Part shown: positions 1 through 7,177 of the stretch, one piece after another
How positions within the stretch are numbered: the stretch's first letter is position 1
How the letters are laid out: every line of letters starts with the position of its first letter
Origin: Candidatus Fibrimonadales bacterium
GTDB lineage: Bacteria > Fibrobacterota > Fibrobacteria > Fibrobacterales > Fibrobacteraceae
Length of the DNA stretch: 8,345 nucleotides
Reading direction: 5' to 3'
NCBI GenBank assembly: GCA_009777135.1
Contig: WRMM01000071.1
Span: 1-8,345, forward strand
Translations under genes and position numbers: made by a program
Notes under the pieces: model-generated
What the model saw: only the letters and a program-made list of their open reading frames with translations
What the model was told of the DNA's origin: nothing
Databases searched by the model: none

Positions 1-336
1 AAGCGTAGGCTCGCCATCTCTGCTAAGAGCAATGTCTTTAAGCAATCTATTTTTTTCCTCAACATTTGGAAAATCCTCGGCAAATTTGGTTTGATGGTAA
101 ATTGACAATAATTTCTCTAATTCAAAAATAATTTCATCCACAGCAGGCACGCATCCCATTCGCTTTTTCGCAGATTGGCAATAAATGCAATCAAACGAAC
201 ACACGCCATTCTGCGTGCAGTTTATCCCAATAGACAAACCGCCAGCCCGCCTTGAAATCACTGGATACACAAAATCAAAATCTGCAAATCTGCGATTGTG
301 ATCCGCCCAAAATTTAGATAACTCAGAAATTAACAT
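1..336 (-). CDS. Radical SAM enzyme, COG0731/TYW1-related type (N-terminal part, truncated by window edge)
   Basis: Only the first 112 codons are in the window; the gene continues past base 1. Translating the minus strand from the ATG at 336-334 gives an open frame with the radical SAM cluster motif CxxxCxxC at Cys46, Cys50 and Cys53 (CSFDCIYC). It is preceded by SRRAGGLSIGINC (residues 28-40) and followed near the cut by DGEPTL (about 107-112). This order (YPVxSRR, GLSIGIN, cluster, GEPT) is the pattern I know from COG0731 Fe-S oxidoreductases related to wyosine-synthesis enzymes. The three cysteines would hold a [4Fe-4S] cluster that cleaves S-adenosylmethionine; the substrate cannot be told from this fragment. 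Cys40 and Cys62 are extra cysteines. The start lies inside the preceding gene (14-nt overlap), which argues for co-transcription. No strong ribosome binding site precedes it, so the exact start is moderately supported. Confidence 0.85.
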   Translation of the reverse strand, partial: MLISELSKFWADHNRRFADFDFVYPVISRRAGGLSIGINCTQNGVCSFDCIYCQSAKKRMGCVPAVDEIIFELEKLLSIYHQTKFAEDFPNVEEKNRLLKDIALSRDGEPTL

Positions 337-1999
337 ATAGTCTCAACTGAAACGTATTCAAACTTTCAAACCTAGGTATGCCTTCTACCTGTTCTATTCC
401 CGCCGCAACGCGATCTATAAGCTGCTGCTGAAAAGAAAGCTCCAAAAATCTGGTAAGGGCAAAACGCAAATCAGCGGAAAGCTCCTCAATTCTGTAATCT
501 TCTACTTTGCCTTCCGGAAAAAATATTTCGCCAATCAAATCAAGCGTGGCAAATCTTGACAAGGCAAGCCTTATATTTATGGAATTTTCCCAGCCATAAT
601 CATAAATATTATTAGTTGCAGGAACAAAAAGAGTTTGCGTTTTATTTGCTGGAATCAATAAATTATTCCTTATCGTCTGCCTTGCAGCAAAACCCGTTTG
701 AAGAGAAACATCTATGTTATTTGAAACTATGGGAAGCAAGTTCAAGCCTATGCCTTCACCAATGCGAAGCGGGTCAAATGGCGGACTTATGCGGATTTTA
801 TCTCCATCAAAAACTACAGTATCTCTCCTGCTAGCCCTATGTATGGTAGAATCTGAATTGGCTATCCAATAATATTCGGGAAATATATGGGTTTTTGCAT
901 GAACCCGAACATACGGACCTATCCAGTCCAGCGCGCGATAAATGATTGAACTTTGAAATTGCAGCAAATCTTGGGCTATGCTCCACTGGGATTCCTGCTG
1001 CTCCTCGTTTAGCCACTGCATATTTTCTCTTACATAAAGTTCTGTTAACCAAAATACCTTTGTTCTGTTGTAAAGCACCCGCATTCGCAAATCGCCAAGA
1101 GCGTTCCAAACGTAGTTTTTTTGCTCGGCATCTTTGCCCAGCGATACCAGCGTTGTGTAACTGGCAGAGCCGCCAAGCCTAAGCCCGTAAGTCCAGCGAG
1201 AACTTCTTGTTGCGTTTATGCGCATTTTCTGCACGCCGCCGGCTACCAGCCTGCCTGTGCTTTCTTCAAAAACAAGCTCAACATAAGTTAGCTCGCCCGG
1301 ATTTACCTGAACGGTGATATAGTTTAAAATTGAGCTTGCATTTTCCCCGCTTCTGGAAATTCTGTAAACCTGCGGTTGCAAAATCCATGTTTTAACATCG
1401 TTCATTCTCTCTTGAGTTAAACCAAAACCTTTTCCATAGCTCTCGCCGCTTCGCACATCAAAAATTTCATAGCTCTCAGAGACAAATTCTCCATCTTCAT
1501 TTATGGTGTTTATCACAATGCCGCCCCAATCTGGCGGAATAAGAGTAGTTTTTCCTTCATTGACTTCCGCTTCATATTCAAAACGTTTGTCTCTGCTGCC
1601 AGAACCCATAAGCACTTTGTAACGCCCATACGGAATAACCAAACGAGTGCCTGGCTTTCCCACCCATTCTCTGTTAAAATATTCTTTTGACATGGAATCT
1701 ATTTTTATAGCAACGTATTCAGGCTCCAAACGGCTTTCTGTAAAGCGAGGAACAAAGATAGCGCCCTGCTCCATTCCTATGAATGTTTCATCTTGGTTCA
1801 GCTGCTCTTCCAAACTCGGAGCTGTCCAGCCTTTATCTTTGTAAATATCTTCCTCTGCCTCAGATTTATGCACAAGTTTTTTGCTCAGTTCCAAAGCCAT
1901 CTTAGAGTCCTTGATTTCTATGCCCGGAAGTTCCGGAGACTGAATGGCAAAAACTGTCTGAACCCCGATAATTAAGAATGCAAATATTGCAAATATCAC
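323..1999 (-). CDS. Probable outer-membrane beta-barrel protein with N-terminal PEGA-like periplasmic modules
   Basis: I do not recognise a named family for this 558-residue protein. Residues 1-19 form a short, very hydrophobic signal peptide ending near VFA. Residues about 60-260 look like small beta-sandwich modules: a PEGA-like stretch (IPYGRYKV near 122-129, VNEGKTTLIPPDW at 146-158) and a second beta-rich unit (VNPGELTYVELVF at 232-244). From about 268 to the end the sequence alternates polar and aromatic/hydrophobic residues in short strands, and it finishes LRLYVNF with a terminal Phe, as expected for a BAM-inserted beta-barrel. The start is a GTG in a GTGA overlap with the upstream lipoprotein stop, with GGGAG just upstream; no ATG exists in this frame before it. 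It follows MCE and PqiC-like genes, so I infer it is the OM partner of that cassette. A stand-alone surface or porin-like role is also possible. Confidence 0.75.
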   Translation of the reverse strand: MIFAIFAFLIIGVQTVFAIQSPELPGIEIKDSKMALELSKKLVHKSEAEEDIYKDKGWTAPSLEEQLNQDETFIGMEQGAIFVPRFTESRLEPEYVAIKIDSMSKEYFNREWVGKPGTRLVIPYGRYKVLMGSGSRDKRFEYEAEVNEGKTTLIPPDWGGIVINTINEDGEFVSESYEIFDVRSGESYGKGFGLTQERMNDVKTWILQPQVYRISRSGENASSILNYITVQVNPGELTYVELVFEESTGRLVAGGVQKMRINATRSSRWTYGLRLGGSASYTTLVSLGKDAEQKNYVWNALGDLRMRVLYNRTKVFWLTELYVRENMQWLNEEQQESQWSIAQDLLQFQSSIIYRALDWIGPYVRVHAKTHIFPEYYWIANSDSTIHRASRRDTVVFDGDKIRISPPFDPLRIGEGIGLNLLPIVSNNIDVSLQTGFAARQTIRNNLLIPANKTQTLFVPATNNIYDYGWENSINIRLALSRFATLDLIGEIFFPEGKVEDYRIEELSADLRFALTRFLELSFQQQLIDRVAAGIEQVEGIPRFESLNTFQLRLYVNF

Positions 2000-2694
2000 T
2001 CTATCTCTCCCGGCGGGGGCAATTCTTCCATTTCTGGTTCTGAAGAAACTGCTGCTCTTGGCAAAGGAACAGGAGGAACAATTTGCGTATTTACTGTTAT
2101 CGAATTCATAACGGAATCTATATCAGCAATAGCTTCGTTGTTTATAAGTTCCAATAACTCAGACAAACCTCGCACAACGTAAATCGGCTCTAAATTGCTT
2201 ACCCTTTTACGGTAATCCCACTCCCTGCTCCATATAACTTTCTTTGTCCTGTTATCTTGCAAATTCATGTTCATTGCCAAGTGCGCATACCACTCATCTT
2301 GATTGTCATATTCTTCCAGCGCTCTTATAATTCCTGTTACGGTAAAATCGGGTTCTTCCACATCCATGCTTCTTCGAATTTCTGAAAAAATCTTTGAAAC
2401 CACCAAATGGCGAAAGAGCATATCAGAAACAAGGTATTCCGGTTTAACCGCCCACAAATCATAATTGTAAAAATGCAGCTGATATGGAGACTGCCTATAT
2501 ACTATGTTATTTCGGCGGTAAACCTCTGCCACATCAAAATCCTTTACCCTGACTGTGTATGGATAAGTAGTCTGATTAAGCGACTCCTTTGGAGTTGGCA
2601 CATAGTCAAGCTGATAATAGCTAGTCTGTATAACCCGCCCCCAACAACCTAGAAGCGTTATAGCTGCAAAAAGCAAAATTATTTTTTTAAACAT
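1996..2694 (-). CDS. PqiC-like ABC-transport auxiliary lipoprotein (COG3218-like)
   Basis: This 232-residue lipoprotein begins MFKKIILLFAAITLLGC, a lipoprotein signal peptide with lipobox LLGC and acylated Cys17. The residues after the cysteine (Trp, Gly) are not the inner-membrane retention signal Asp, so OM anchoring is likely. The body matches what I know of PqiC-type auxiliary lipoproteins: YYQLDY just after the anchor (26-31), then VYRQSPYQLHFYNYDLWAVKP (65-85), which corresponds to the family's 'RRSPYRLEYAEYDRWAEP' region, and a terminal helical repeat region. PqiC-family proteins partner MCE proteins in moving phospholipid between inner and outer membranes. The gene lies 4 nt after an MCE gene, which fits. 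Unlike the core family it has a proline/glutamate-rich tail (about 206-232) of unknown role. Its stop overlaps the next gene's start (GTGA). Confidence 0.85.
   Translation of the reverse strand: MFKKIILLFAAITLLGCWGRVIQTSYYQLDYVPTPKESLNQTTYPYTVRVKDFDVAEVYRRNNIVYRQSPYQLHFYNYDLWAVKPEYLVSDMLFRHLVVSKIFSEIRRSMDVEEPDFTVTGIIRALEEYDNQDEWYAHLAMNMNLQDNRTKKVIWSREWDYRKRVSNLEPIYVVRGLSELLELINNEAIADIDSVMNSITVNTQIVPPVPLPRAAVSSEPEMEELPPPGEIE
2005..2011 (-). promoter_or_regulatory. Ribosome binding site that supports the GTG start of the beta-barrel gene
   Basis: GGGAGAG on the minus strand, inside the last codons of the lipoprotein gene, lies 5 nt before the GTG at 1999. Because the frame has no upstream ATG and the GTG directly opens a hydrophobic signal peptide, this site decides the start. 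Confidence 0.6.
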
Positions 2695-2698
2695 CGTT

Positions 2699-3655
2699 CT
2701 ACCTCACGCGCTGTTGTTTTTCTTCGCTGCGAATCAAAAGAGAGGGATTCTCTCTAACCTGACGGCTAACATCATTTAAATTTTCCACAGCCTCTCTTAA
2801 ATAACGAACCGTTAAAGTTAAGCTTTCTTGATTACGATAAACTATCTGGTCGCTTCTTTTTGCCAAAAGCTCCATAGCTTTTGCCGCCTCGTTTGCGCTT
2901 TTCAGCATTGCTTCAATTTCCAAGCCTTGTATTTTTTTATCTGCGCGAAAAGCCAAAGAATCCAGCCTAGCCACCATAAGCGCCATGTTTTTTTCTATTG
3001 CCAGCAACTCTTCAACCGCAGTATTTGTGTTTTCCAAAAGTTTGCTTGTCTGTTTGGGAATTTGATTTATTTCCTTTGAATTTTTCTCTAAAACGGTATC
3101 TATCCTAGCTGTTATTTTATCCAAATTCACTGAAATACTGGCTAACCGCTTTTGATTATGCTCATCTGTAAGGGCAAGCAGGTTATTTAATATGCCTTCA
3201 AATTTTTCTGCTATGCTCTCCACCTGCCCTGTGATTTGCCTCAATCCGCTAACGGAAGACTGTATAAAATCGCCCCTTTTGGCATACGGGTCATCTGGGG
3301 TTCCACCGCTAAGCTCAATGCTTTTCAAGCCTGTCAAAGAAATTCCGCCTATCAAATTTGCTGTCATGGTTGTTTTTACGGGAGTGCCAGCCAAAACCTC
3401 AAAGCGCACTATAACAGCGGTTAAATCTTCAGGATCCACAGCCAAACTCGTAACCTGCCCAACCACTATTCCATTCAATTTAACTTTTGCGCCCGGATTC
3501 AAACCATCCACGGATTCCGTGAAGCGAATTTTATACGGAATATATTTTTCCGTCATTCTTTTGCCAACTAAAAATGCAACCGTTCCCAAAATCAAAAAAG
3601 ACATAAGCAGCATGAAAATACCGAGCCTGATTCTCTCCGCCTTGGTTGTTTCCAT
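2699..3655 (-). CDS. MCE/MlaD-family lipid-transport protein
   Basis: This 318-residue protein has a short basic N-terminus, one membrane anchor at about residues 12-31, and an MCE domain at about 39-117. The domain signature is visible as GLNPGAKVKLNGIVVGQV (51-68) and TGLKSIELSGG (108-118). Residues about 130-305 form a long helical/coiled-coil region with heptad-like spacing, ending in ENPSLLIR (302-309), a tail often seen in single-MCE proteins of this type. MCE proteins form hexameric rings, and longer helical ones form periplasmic tunnels, for phospholipids or other hydrophobic molecules. The usual partners are an MlaE permease with MlaF ATPase, or a PqiA-type permease. Neither is next to it here: upstream is an antiporter-like gene, downstream a PqiC-like lipoprotein. 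The start codon overlaps the upstream stop by one base (TAATG) and is served by GAAAGGAAC. Confidence 0.92.
   Translation of the reverse strand: METTKAERIRLGIFMLLMSFLILGTVAFLVGKRMTEKYIPYKIRFTESVDGLNPGAKVKLNGIVVGQVTSLAVDPEDLTAVIVRFEVLAGTPVKTTMTANLIGGISLTGLKSIELSGGTPDDPYAKRGDFIQSSVSGLRQITGQVESIAEKFEGILNNLLALTDEHNQKRLASISVNLDKITARIDTVLEKNSKEINQIPKQTSKLLENTNTAVEELLAIEKNMALMVARLDSLAFRADKKIQGLEIEAMLKSANEAAKAMELLAKRSDQIVYRNQESLTLTVRYLREAVENLNDVSRQVRENPSLLIRSEEKQQRVR
2701..2706 (-). promoter_or_regulatory. Ribosome binding site of the PqiC-like lipoprotein gene
   Basis: TGAGGT on the minus strand lies 6 nt before the ATG at 2694 and overlaps the stop region of the MCE gene. Good Shine-Dalgarno match and spacing; it fixes the start that yields a complete lipoprotein signal peptide. 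Confidence 0.65.
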
Positions 3656-5391
3656 TATTTGCTCAGTTCCTTTCTCACATTTTCAACTTCTTCCAGAATT
3701 TGCTCTTCGGTGAAACATCTGTTGCGCAAAACTGTTTCTGCCAAAACAACAGCAGATTCCAATTCCTCATAGCAAACTTTTACGCCAAAATTTTCCAGCG
3801 CATTTTTTTCCGAAATATATCGCGCCCTCGAATAAATTATTAATTTGCTATTCAAATTTCTTGCGGCATGAATTATAGGCAGCCGCAAGTTCAAATCCGG
3901 CGGAGTAACAACCAGATACGTTGCTCTCTCTATGCCAGCTACTTTCAGAATATCGGCTTTTGAAGCATCGCCGAAAATAGCAAAACCATTCCCCTGATTT
4001 ATCATTGCAACCGTATCTACATTCATGTCTATTACAACAGTATCAACGCCTGCCTTGGAAAGCAATTTAGAAACCGTGCGCCCCACAGGTCCATATCCAA
4101 TTATAATCGCAAGCTCCTTGTCATCGTCTCCGTGTATATCATAGTTTATATCTTGTATTTCTTTAACTGCGCGGCGGTTGAGCAAATTCCAAAGTTTTGG
4201 CTGGCTGCGAAGCATATTTTCTAGCTTAGGAAGCATTTTGAATATAAGAGGATTTAAAGCTATTGAGAAAATTGCAACAGCAACCAGCATGCTTTCTGCA
4301 ACAGGCGGCATTAAATCCAGTTTTCTTGCCGCGCCAGAAAGTATAAATGTAAATTCGCCTATTTGAGCAAGGGCAAGAGCAACGGTAAAAGCCGTTGAAC
4401 TGGAATGGCCAAAAAGCACAACTATAAGCATGACTGCAAGAGGCTTTATCACAATAACTATAGCCAGCAAAAGCAATAGCAAAGACCAGTCGCTTTGCAA
4501 ATACAAGGGATTGAATAACATCCCAACCGAAACAAAGAATATAACGGCAAAAGCCTCCTTCATAGGCAAAGCGTCTGCAGCGGCTTCTTGGCCAACATTA
4601 GTCTGCCCTATTGCCATTCCCGCCAAAAATGCGCCCAAAGCAAAAGAAGCTCCAAAAATTAATGCGGAACCTGAGGTAATCAAGAATGTCAAAGCAAGAA
4701 TAGAAAGGATAAATAATTCCTGAGAGCGAGTTCTGGCTATTAATGTCAAAAACCACGGAATAAGTTTTTTGCCGGCAAACAAAACCACCAATGCAAAAAT
4801 CGCAATTTTTCCCAAAGCAAGGCAAAACGTTTTGAAAAGTTCAAAACCGCCAATATTATCCGCATTTGGCAACTCCATTATAACGCCAATAACAGGCAAA
4901 AACACCAGAACTAAAACAGCAGAAGCCCAGCCAACAGCTATATACCCTTGCGAAGTATCCAAAATTTCATTATCAGCCAGCACTTGCGTTAAAACAACCA
5001 TGCTTGCCACAGAAATGGAAATTCCCAAAACCAAGCCTGTACCCCAAGGCCAGCCCATTTTATATGCAACCAGCATCCCAAGGGCTGTAGTTGCCAAGCT
5101 TTGAACAATGGCTCCGAAAATTGAAATCCGCTTCACTGAAAGCAAATCTTTCAAATTAAAACGCAAGCCTACGCTGAACATCAAAAATATAACGCCGATT
5201 TCAGCAAGTTCATGGGCAAAGCTTGGGTCTAAAGACATACCTGGCACATGCGGCCCTGTAATTCTAACTACTATGCCAGCCACAAGATAACCAACTATGG
5301 GCGACAATTTTAATTTTCGCGCCGCATAGCCTAGGAATACGGCAAGGGCAAAACCTAACGCAAGCAATGTTATTATTTCATAGTTCTGCAT
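3655..5391 (-). CDS. Kef/YbaL-like CPA2 cation:proton antiporter-family protein with RCK (TrkA-N) domain, ion-site residues missing
   Basis: This 578-residue protein has about 12 membrane segments (residues 1-390) and a cytoplasmic RCK/TrkA-N Rossmann domain (about 425-560) with dinucleotide motif GYGPVGR at 432-438. The membrane half follows YbaL closely: SPIVGYLVAG (30-39), ELAEIGVIFLMFSVGL (61-76), GASFALGAFLAGM (247-259), FFVSVGMLF (285-293), LAQIGEFTFIL (341-351). Family members exchange K+ or Na+ for protons across the inner membrane, with the RCK domain sensing nucleotide. The odd point is at 154-162, GWASAVLVL: YbaL has GWLIVEDLV here, so the Glu-Asp pair of the ion-binding helix is replaced by Val159-Leu160. 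Lys316 of a later helix is kept. Either transport is altered or lost, or the protein has another job. It heads the MCE cassette. The ATG has no clear Shine-Dalgarno sequence; the first helix begins at once. Confidence 0.9.
   Translation of the reverse strand: MQNYEIITLLALGFALAVFLGYAARKLKLSPIVGYLVAGIVVRITGPHVPGMSLDPSFAHELAEIGVIFLMFSVGLRFNLKDLLSVKRISIFGAIVQSLATTALGMLVAYKMGWPWGTGLVLGISISVASMVVLTQVLADNEILDTSQGYIAVGWASAVLVLVFLPVIGVIMELPNADNIGGFELFKTFCLALGKIAIFALVVLFAGKKLIPWFLTLIARTRSQELFILSILALTFLITSGSALIFGASFALGAFLAGMAIGQTNVGQEAAADALPMKEAFAVIFFVSVGMLFNPLYLQSDWSLLLLLLAIVIVIKPLAVMLIVVLFGHSSSTAFTVALALAQIGEFTFILSGAARKLDLMPPVAESMLVAVAIFSIALNPLIFKMLPKLENMLRSQPKLWNLLNRRAVKEIQDINYDIHGDDDKELAIIIGYGPVGRTVSKLLSKAGVDTVVIDMNVDTVAMINQGNGFAIFGDASKADILKVAGIERATYLVVTPPDLNLRLPIIHAARNLNSKLIIYSRARYISEKNALENFGVKVCYEELESAVVLAETVLRNRCFTEEQILEEVENVRKELSK
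3666..3674 (-). promoter_or_regulatory. Ribosome binding site of the MCE gene, inside the antiporter gene's 3' end
   Basis: GAAAGGAAC on the minus strand lies 10 nt before the ATG at 3655, within the final codons of the antiporter gene. Together with the TAATG stop-start it supports this start and translational coupling of the two genes. Confidence 0.6.
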
Positions 5392-5437
5392 ACGAATAAA
5401 AAATAGAAAATAGAATTTTTATATTAACCATTGAAAA
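5392..5437. promoter_or_regulatory. 46-bp divergent intergenic region with possible overlapping promoters
   Basis: This is the only gap between the two divergent operons and must hold both promoters unless they lie inside genes. It is nearly all A/T. On the minus strand TATAAA (5423-5418) sits 18 nt from TTGCAC (5447-5442, within the first metX codons), a plausible -10/-35 pair that would give a leader of about 20 nt for the antiporter gene. On the plus strand TATATT (5420-5425) overlaps it and would give an almost leaderless metXW mRNA; no -35 is evident. A tandem AAAATAG pair lies at 5400-5413. There is no room for a SAM riboswitch or T-box. Inference from motif spacing only. Confidence 0.35.
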
Positions 5438-7177
5438 ATGAGTGCAAATAATAACAAAAAACTCGGCGTTGTGCCTGAGCAGGATTTTATTTTCCGCTCG
5501 GAGCAGGGTTTTGCATTGGAAAACGGCGAAGTTTTGCCAGAATTAAGGATTCGCTACGAAACTTATGGCGATTTTAAGGGCGGAGCGGCTCCGGTTATCT
5601 GGATTTGCAGCCCGCTTACCATGGATGCCCATGCTGCAGGCTTGCATGAAGAAAACAATCCTAAATCCATTGGCTGGTGGGATGCGATTATAGGCCCAGG
5701 CAAAGCAATAAACACAGACATATTTTTTGTGGTTTGCAGCAATATACTAGGCGGCTGCAAAGGAACAACCGGACCAGCTTCCATAGACCCGCGCACAGGC
5801 GAACCCTACGGCTCAAAATTCCCGCGCATAACCATAGGCGATATGGTAAATGCGCAAAAAAAACTGGCAGACCATTTGGAAATAAAAAGTTTCTTTGCTG
5901 TTATAGGCGGCTCAATGGGCGGTTTCCAAGCGCTTGTCTGGGCGCTCGAATATCCGGATTTTGTTCAGAGATGCGTTGTAATAGCCAGCGGAACAAGGCT
6001 TTCTGCGCAAGCTCTCGGTTTTGAAATCGTTGGACGCAAAATAATTTTAGACGATGAGAAAAAAGGCCTTGCCAATGCCAGAATGATGGCAAACATCACC
6101 TATCTTTCCGCAGAATCCATGAGAAATCGCTTTGATGACGCCGAGCATTTGCCAAGCAACCCAGAAAATTTTTACACAGGCTATGCCCTTGAAAATTATC
6201 TGAACCACCAAAGCGAAAAATTTGTTAAACGCTTTGATGCAAACAGCTATTTGAATTTAACCTGGGCTATGGATAATTTTAATTTGGAAAAAAAATACGG
6301 TTCTTTGGAAAAAACCGTGTCTAATGCCAAGGCAGAATTTTTATGCGTTCATTTGAGCAGCGACTGGCTATTTACGCCAGAAGAATCTTATAAGCTGGCT
6401 TTTGCGCTTTTGAACAAAAAAAAGATTGTGAGTAGCGTGGAGCTAAACACTAATTTAGGCCACGATGGTTTTTTGCTTGAAGTAAAAGATTTGGGTGATT
6501 TGCTCTCACGTTTTTTGGATGTGCGAGTAGTTGAAACTCGCAATGAAAATTACGAGCACCCTGCATTTGACAGCACAGAAGATATAAACAGGGTTTCTGC
6601 GCACATACCGCAAGGAGCAAGCGTTTTAGATATAGGCTGCGGAGACGGCTGCCTGCTCCATGCGCTGTGGCGAGCAAAAAAAGCAACGGGCGTTGGCTTT
6701 GACCGGTCGTTTAGCAGCGTTCTGCATTGTTTGGATTTTAATGTTCCTGTTATTCAAAAAGACTTGGACAAGGAAGGGCTTTCGCATATAGCAGACAATA
6801 GTTTTGATTTTGTGGTTTTCAACAGAACGCTTCAAGAAACGCAAAACCCCAGAGATGTTCTGCTTGAAATTCTGCGCATAGGCAGGCAAGCCATTGTAAC
6901 TTTCCCGAATTTTGGAAACTGGAGGGTGCGCAGCGCCATAGCCTTTAGTGGCCACATGCCCAAAAACAAGCTTTTGCCTTACGAGTGGCACAACACCCCA
7001 AACATCCATCTTTTCACCCTGAGCGATTTCACCAGCCTTTGCAAAAAAGAAGGTATTTTGATAAAATCCCTGGAATTTGTAAACAACAGCGTTTTGAGCA
7101 AAATTTTGACCAAGCTAGGTTTAAAGAATCTCGGAGCGGAGCAGGTGGTAGCGTTGATTTCTAAATTACCCCAATGA
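5438..7177 (+). CDS. metX: MetX-MetW fusion: homoserine O-acyltransferase with C-terminal MetW methyltransferase-like domain
   Basis: A 579-residue two-domain protein. Residues about 13-360 are a MetX alpha/beta-hydrolase: SNILGGCKGTTGP (101-113), nucleophile elbow GGSMGG with Ser159, DWLFTPEES with Asp309, and LGHDGF with His342, giving a complete catalytic triad. MetX transfers an acyl group from acetyl- or succinyl-CoA to homoserine, the committed step to methionine; I cannot read the acyl donor from sequence. Residues about 385-579 are MetW: SAM-binding motif VLDIGCGDG (396-404), FDFVVFNRTLQETQNPRDVL (456-475), FPNFGNWRVR (489-498), LPYEWHNTPNIHLFT (513-527), all hallmarks of MetW, normally a separate protein of about 200 residues encoded beside metX. 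The linker is about 361-384. No frameshift is seen. The start gives the normal MetX N-terminus but lacks a Shine-Dalgarno sequence. The stop overlaps the next start (ATGA). Confidence 0.93.
   Translation: MSANNNKKLGVVPEQDFIFRSEQGFALENGEVLPELRIRYETYGDFKGGAAPVIWICSPLTMDAHAAGLHEENNPKSIGWWDAIIGPGKAINTDIFFVVCSNILGGCKGTTGPASIDPRTGEPYGSKFPRITIGDMVNAQKKLADHLEIKSFFAVIGGSMGGFQALVWALEYPDFVQRCVVIASGTRLSAQALGFEIVGRKIILDDEKKGLANARMMANITYLSAESMRNRFDDAEHLPSNPENFYTGYALENYLNHQSEKFVKRFDANSYLNLTWAMDNFNLEKKYGSLEKTVSNAKAEFLCVHLSSDWLFTPEESYKLAFALLNKKKIVSSVELNTNLGHDGFLLEVKDLGDLLSRFLDVRVVETRNENYEHPAFDSTEDINRVSAHIPQGASVLDIGCGDGCLLHALWRAKKATGVGFDRSFSSVLHCLDFNVPVIQKDLDKEGLSHIADNSFDFVVFNRTLQETQNPRDVLLEILRIGRQAIVTFPNFGNWRVRSAIAFSGHMPKNKLLPYEWHNTPNIHLFTLSDFTSLCKKEGILIKSLEFVNNSVLSKILTKLGLKNLGAEQVVALISKLPQ

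Noticed and set aside
2699..3655. Reading the MCE gene as a host-cell-entry virulence factor
   Set aside because: The 'mammalian cell entry' name is historical; the single-MCE, PqiC-adjacent arrangement fits envelope lipid transport.
616..5290. Many plus-strand open frames of 60-173 codons opposite the minus-strand operon
   Set aside because: They lie wholly or almost wholly antisense to well-supported genes, are low-complexity shadow translations, and show no domains or ribosome binding sites.
5400..5413. Tandem AAAATAG repeat as an operator
   Set aside because: Two 7-nt copies in very AT-rich sequence are expected by chance; no dyad symmetry typical of a repressor site.
5392..5437. Possible SAM riboswitch or T-box leader for the methionine gene
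   Set aside because: Only 46 AT-rich bases separate the divergent starts, with no stem-loops of the needed size and no terminator-like hairpin.
6518..6607. Separate start for a free-standing MetW at the MetX-MetW junction
   Set aside because: There is no stop between the domains and no ATG with a ribosome binding site at the domain border, so a single fused product is the simplest reading.
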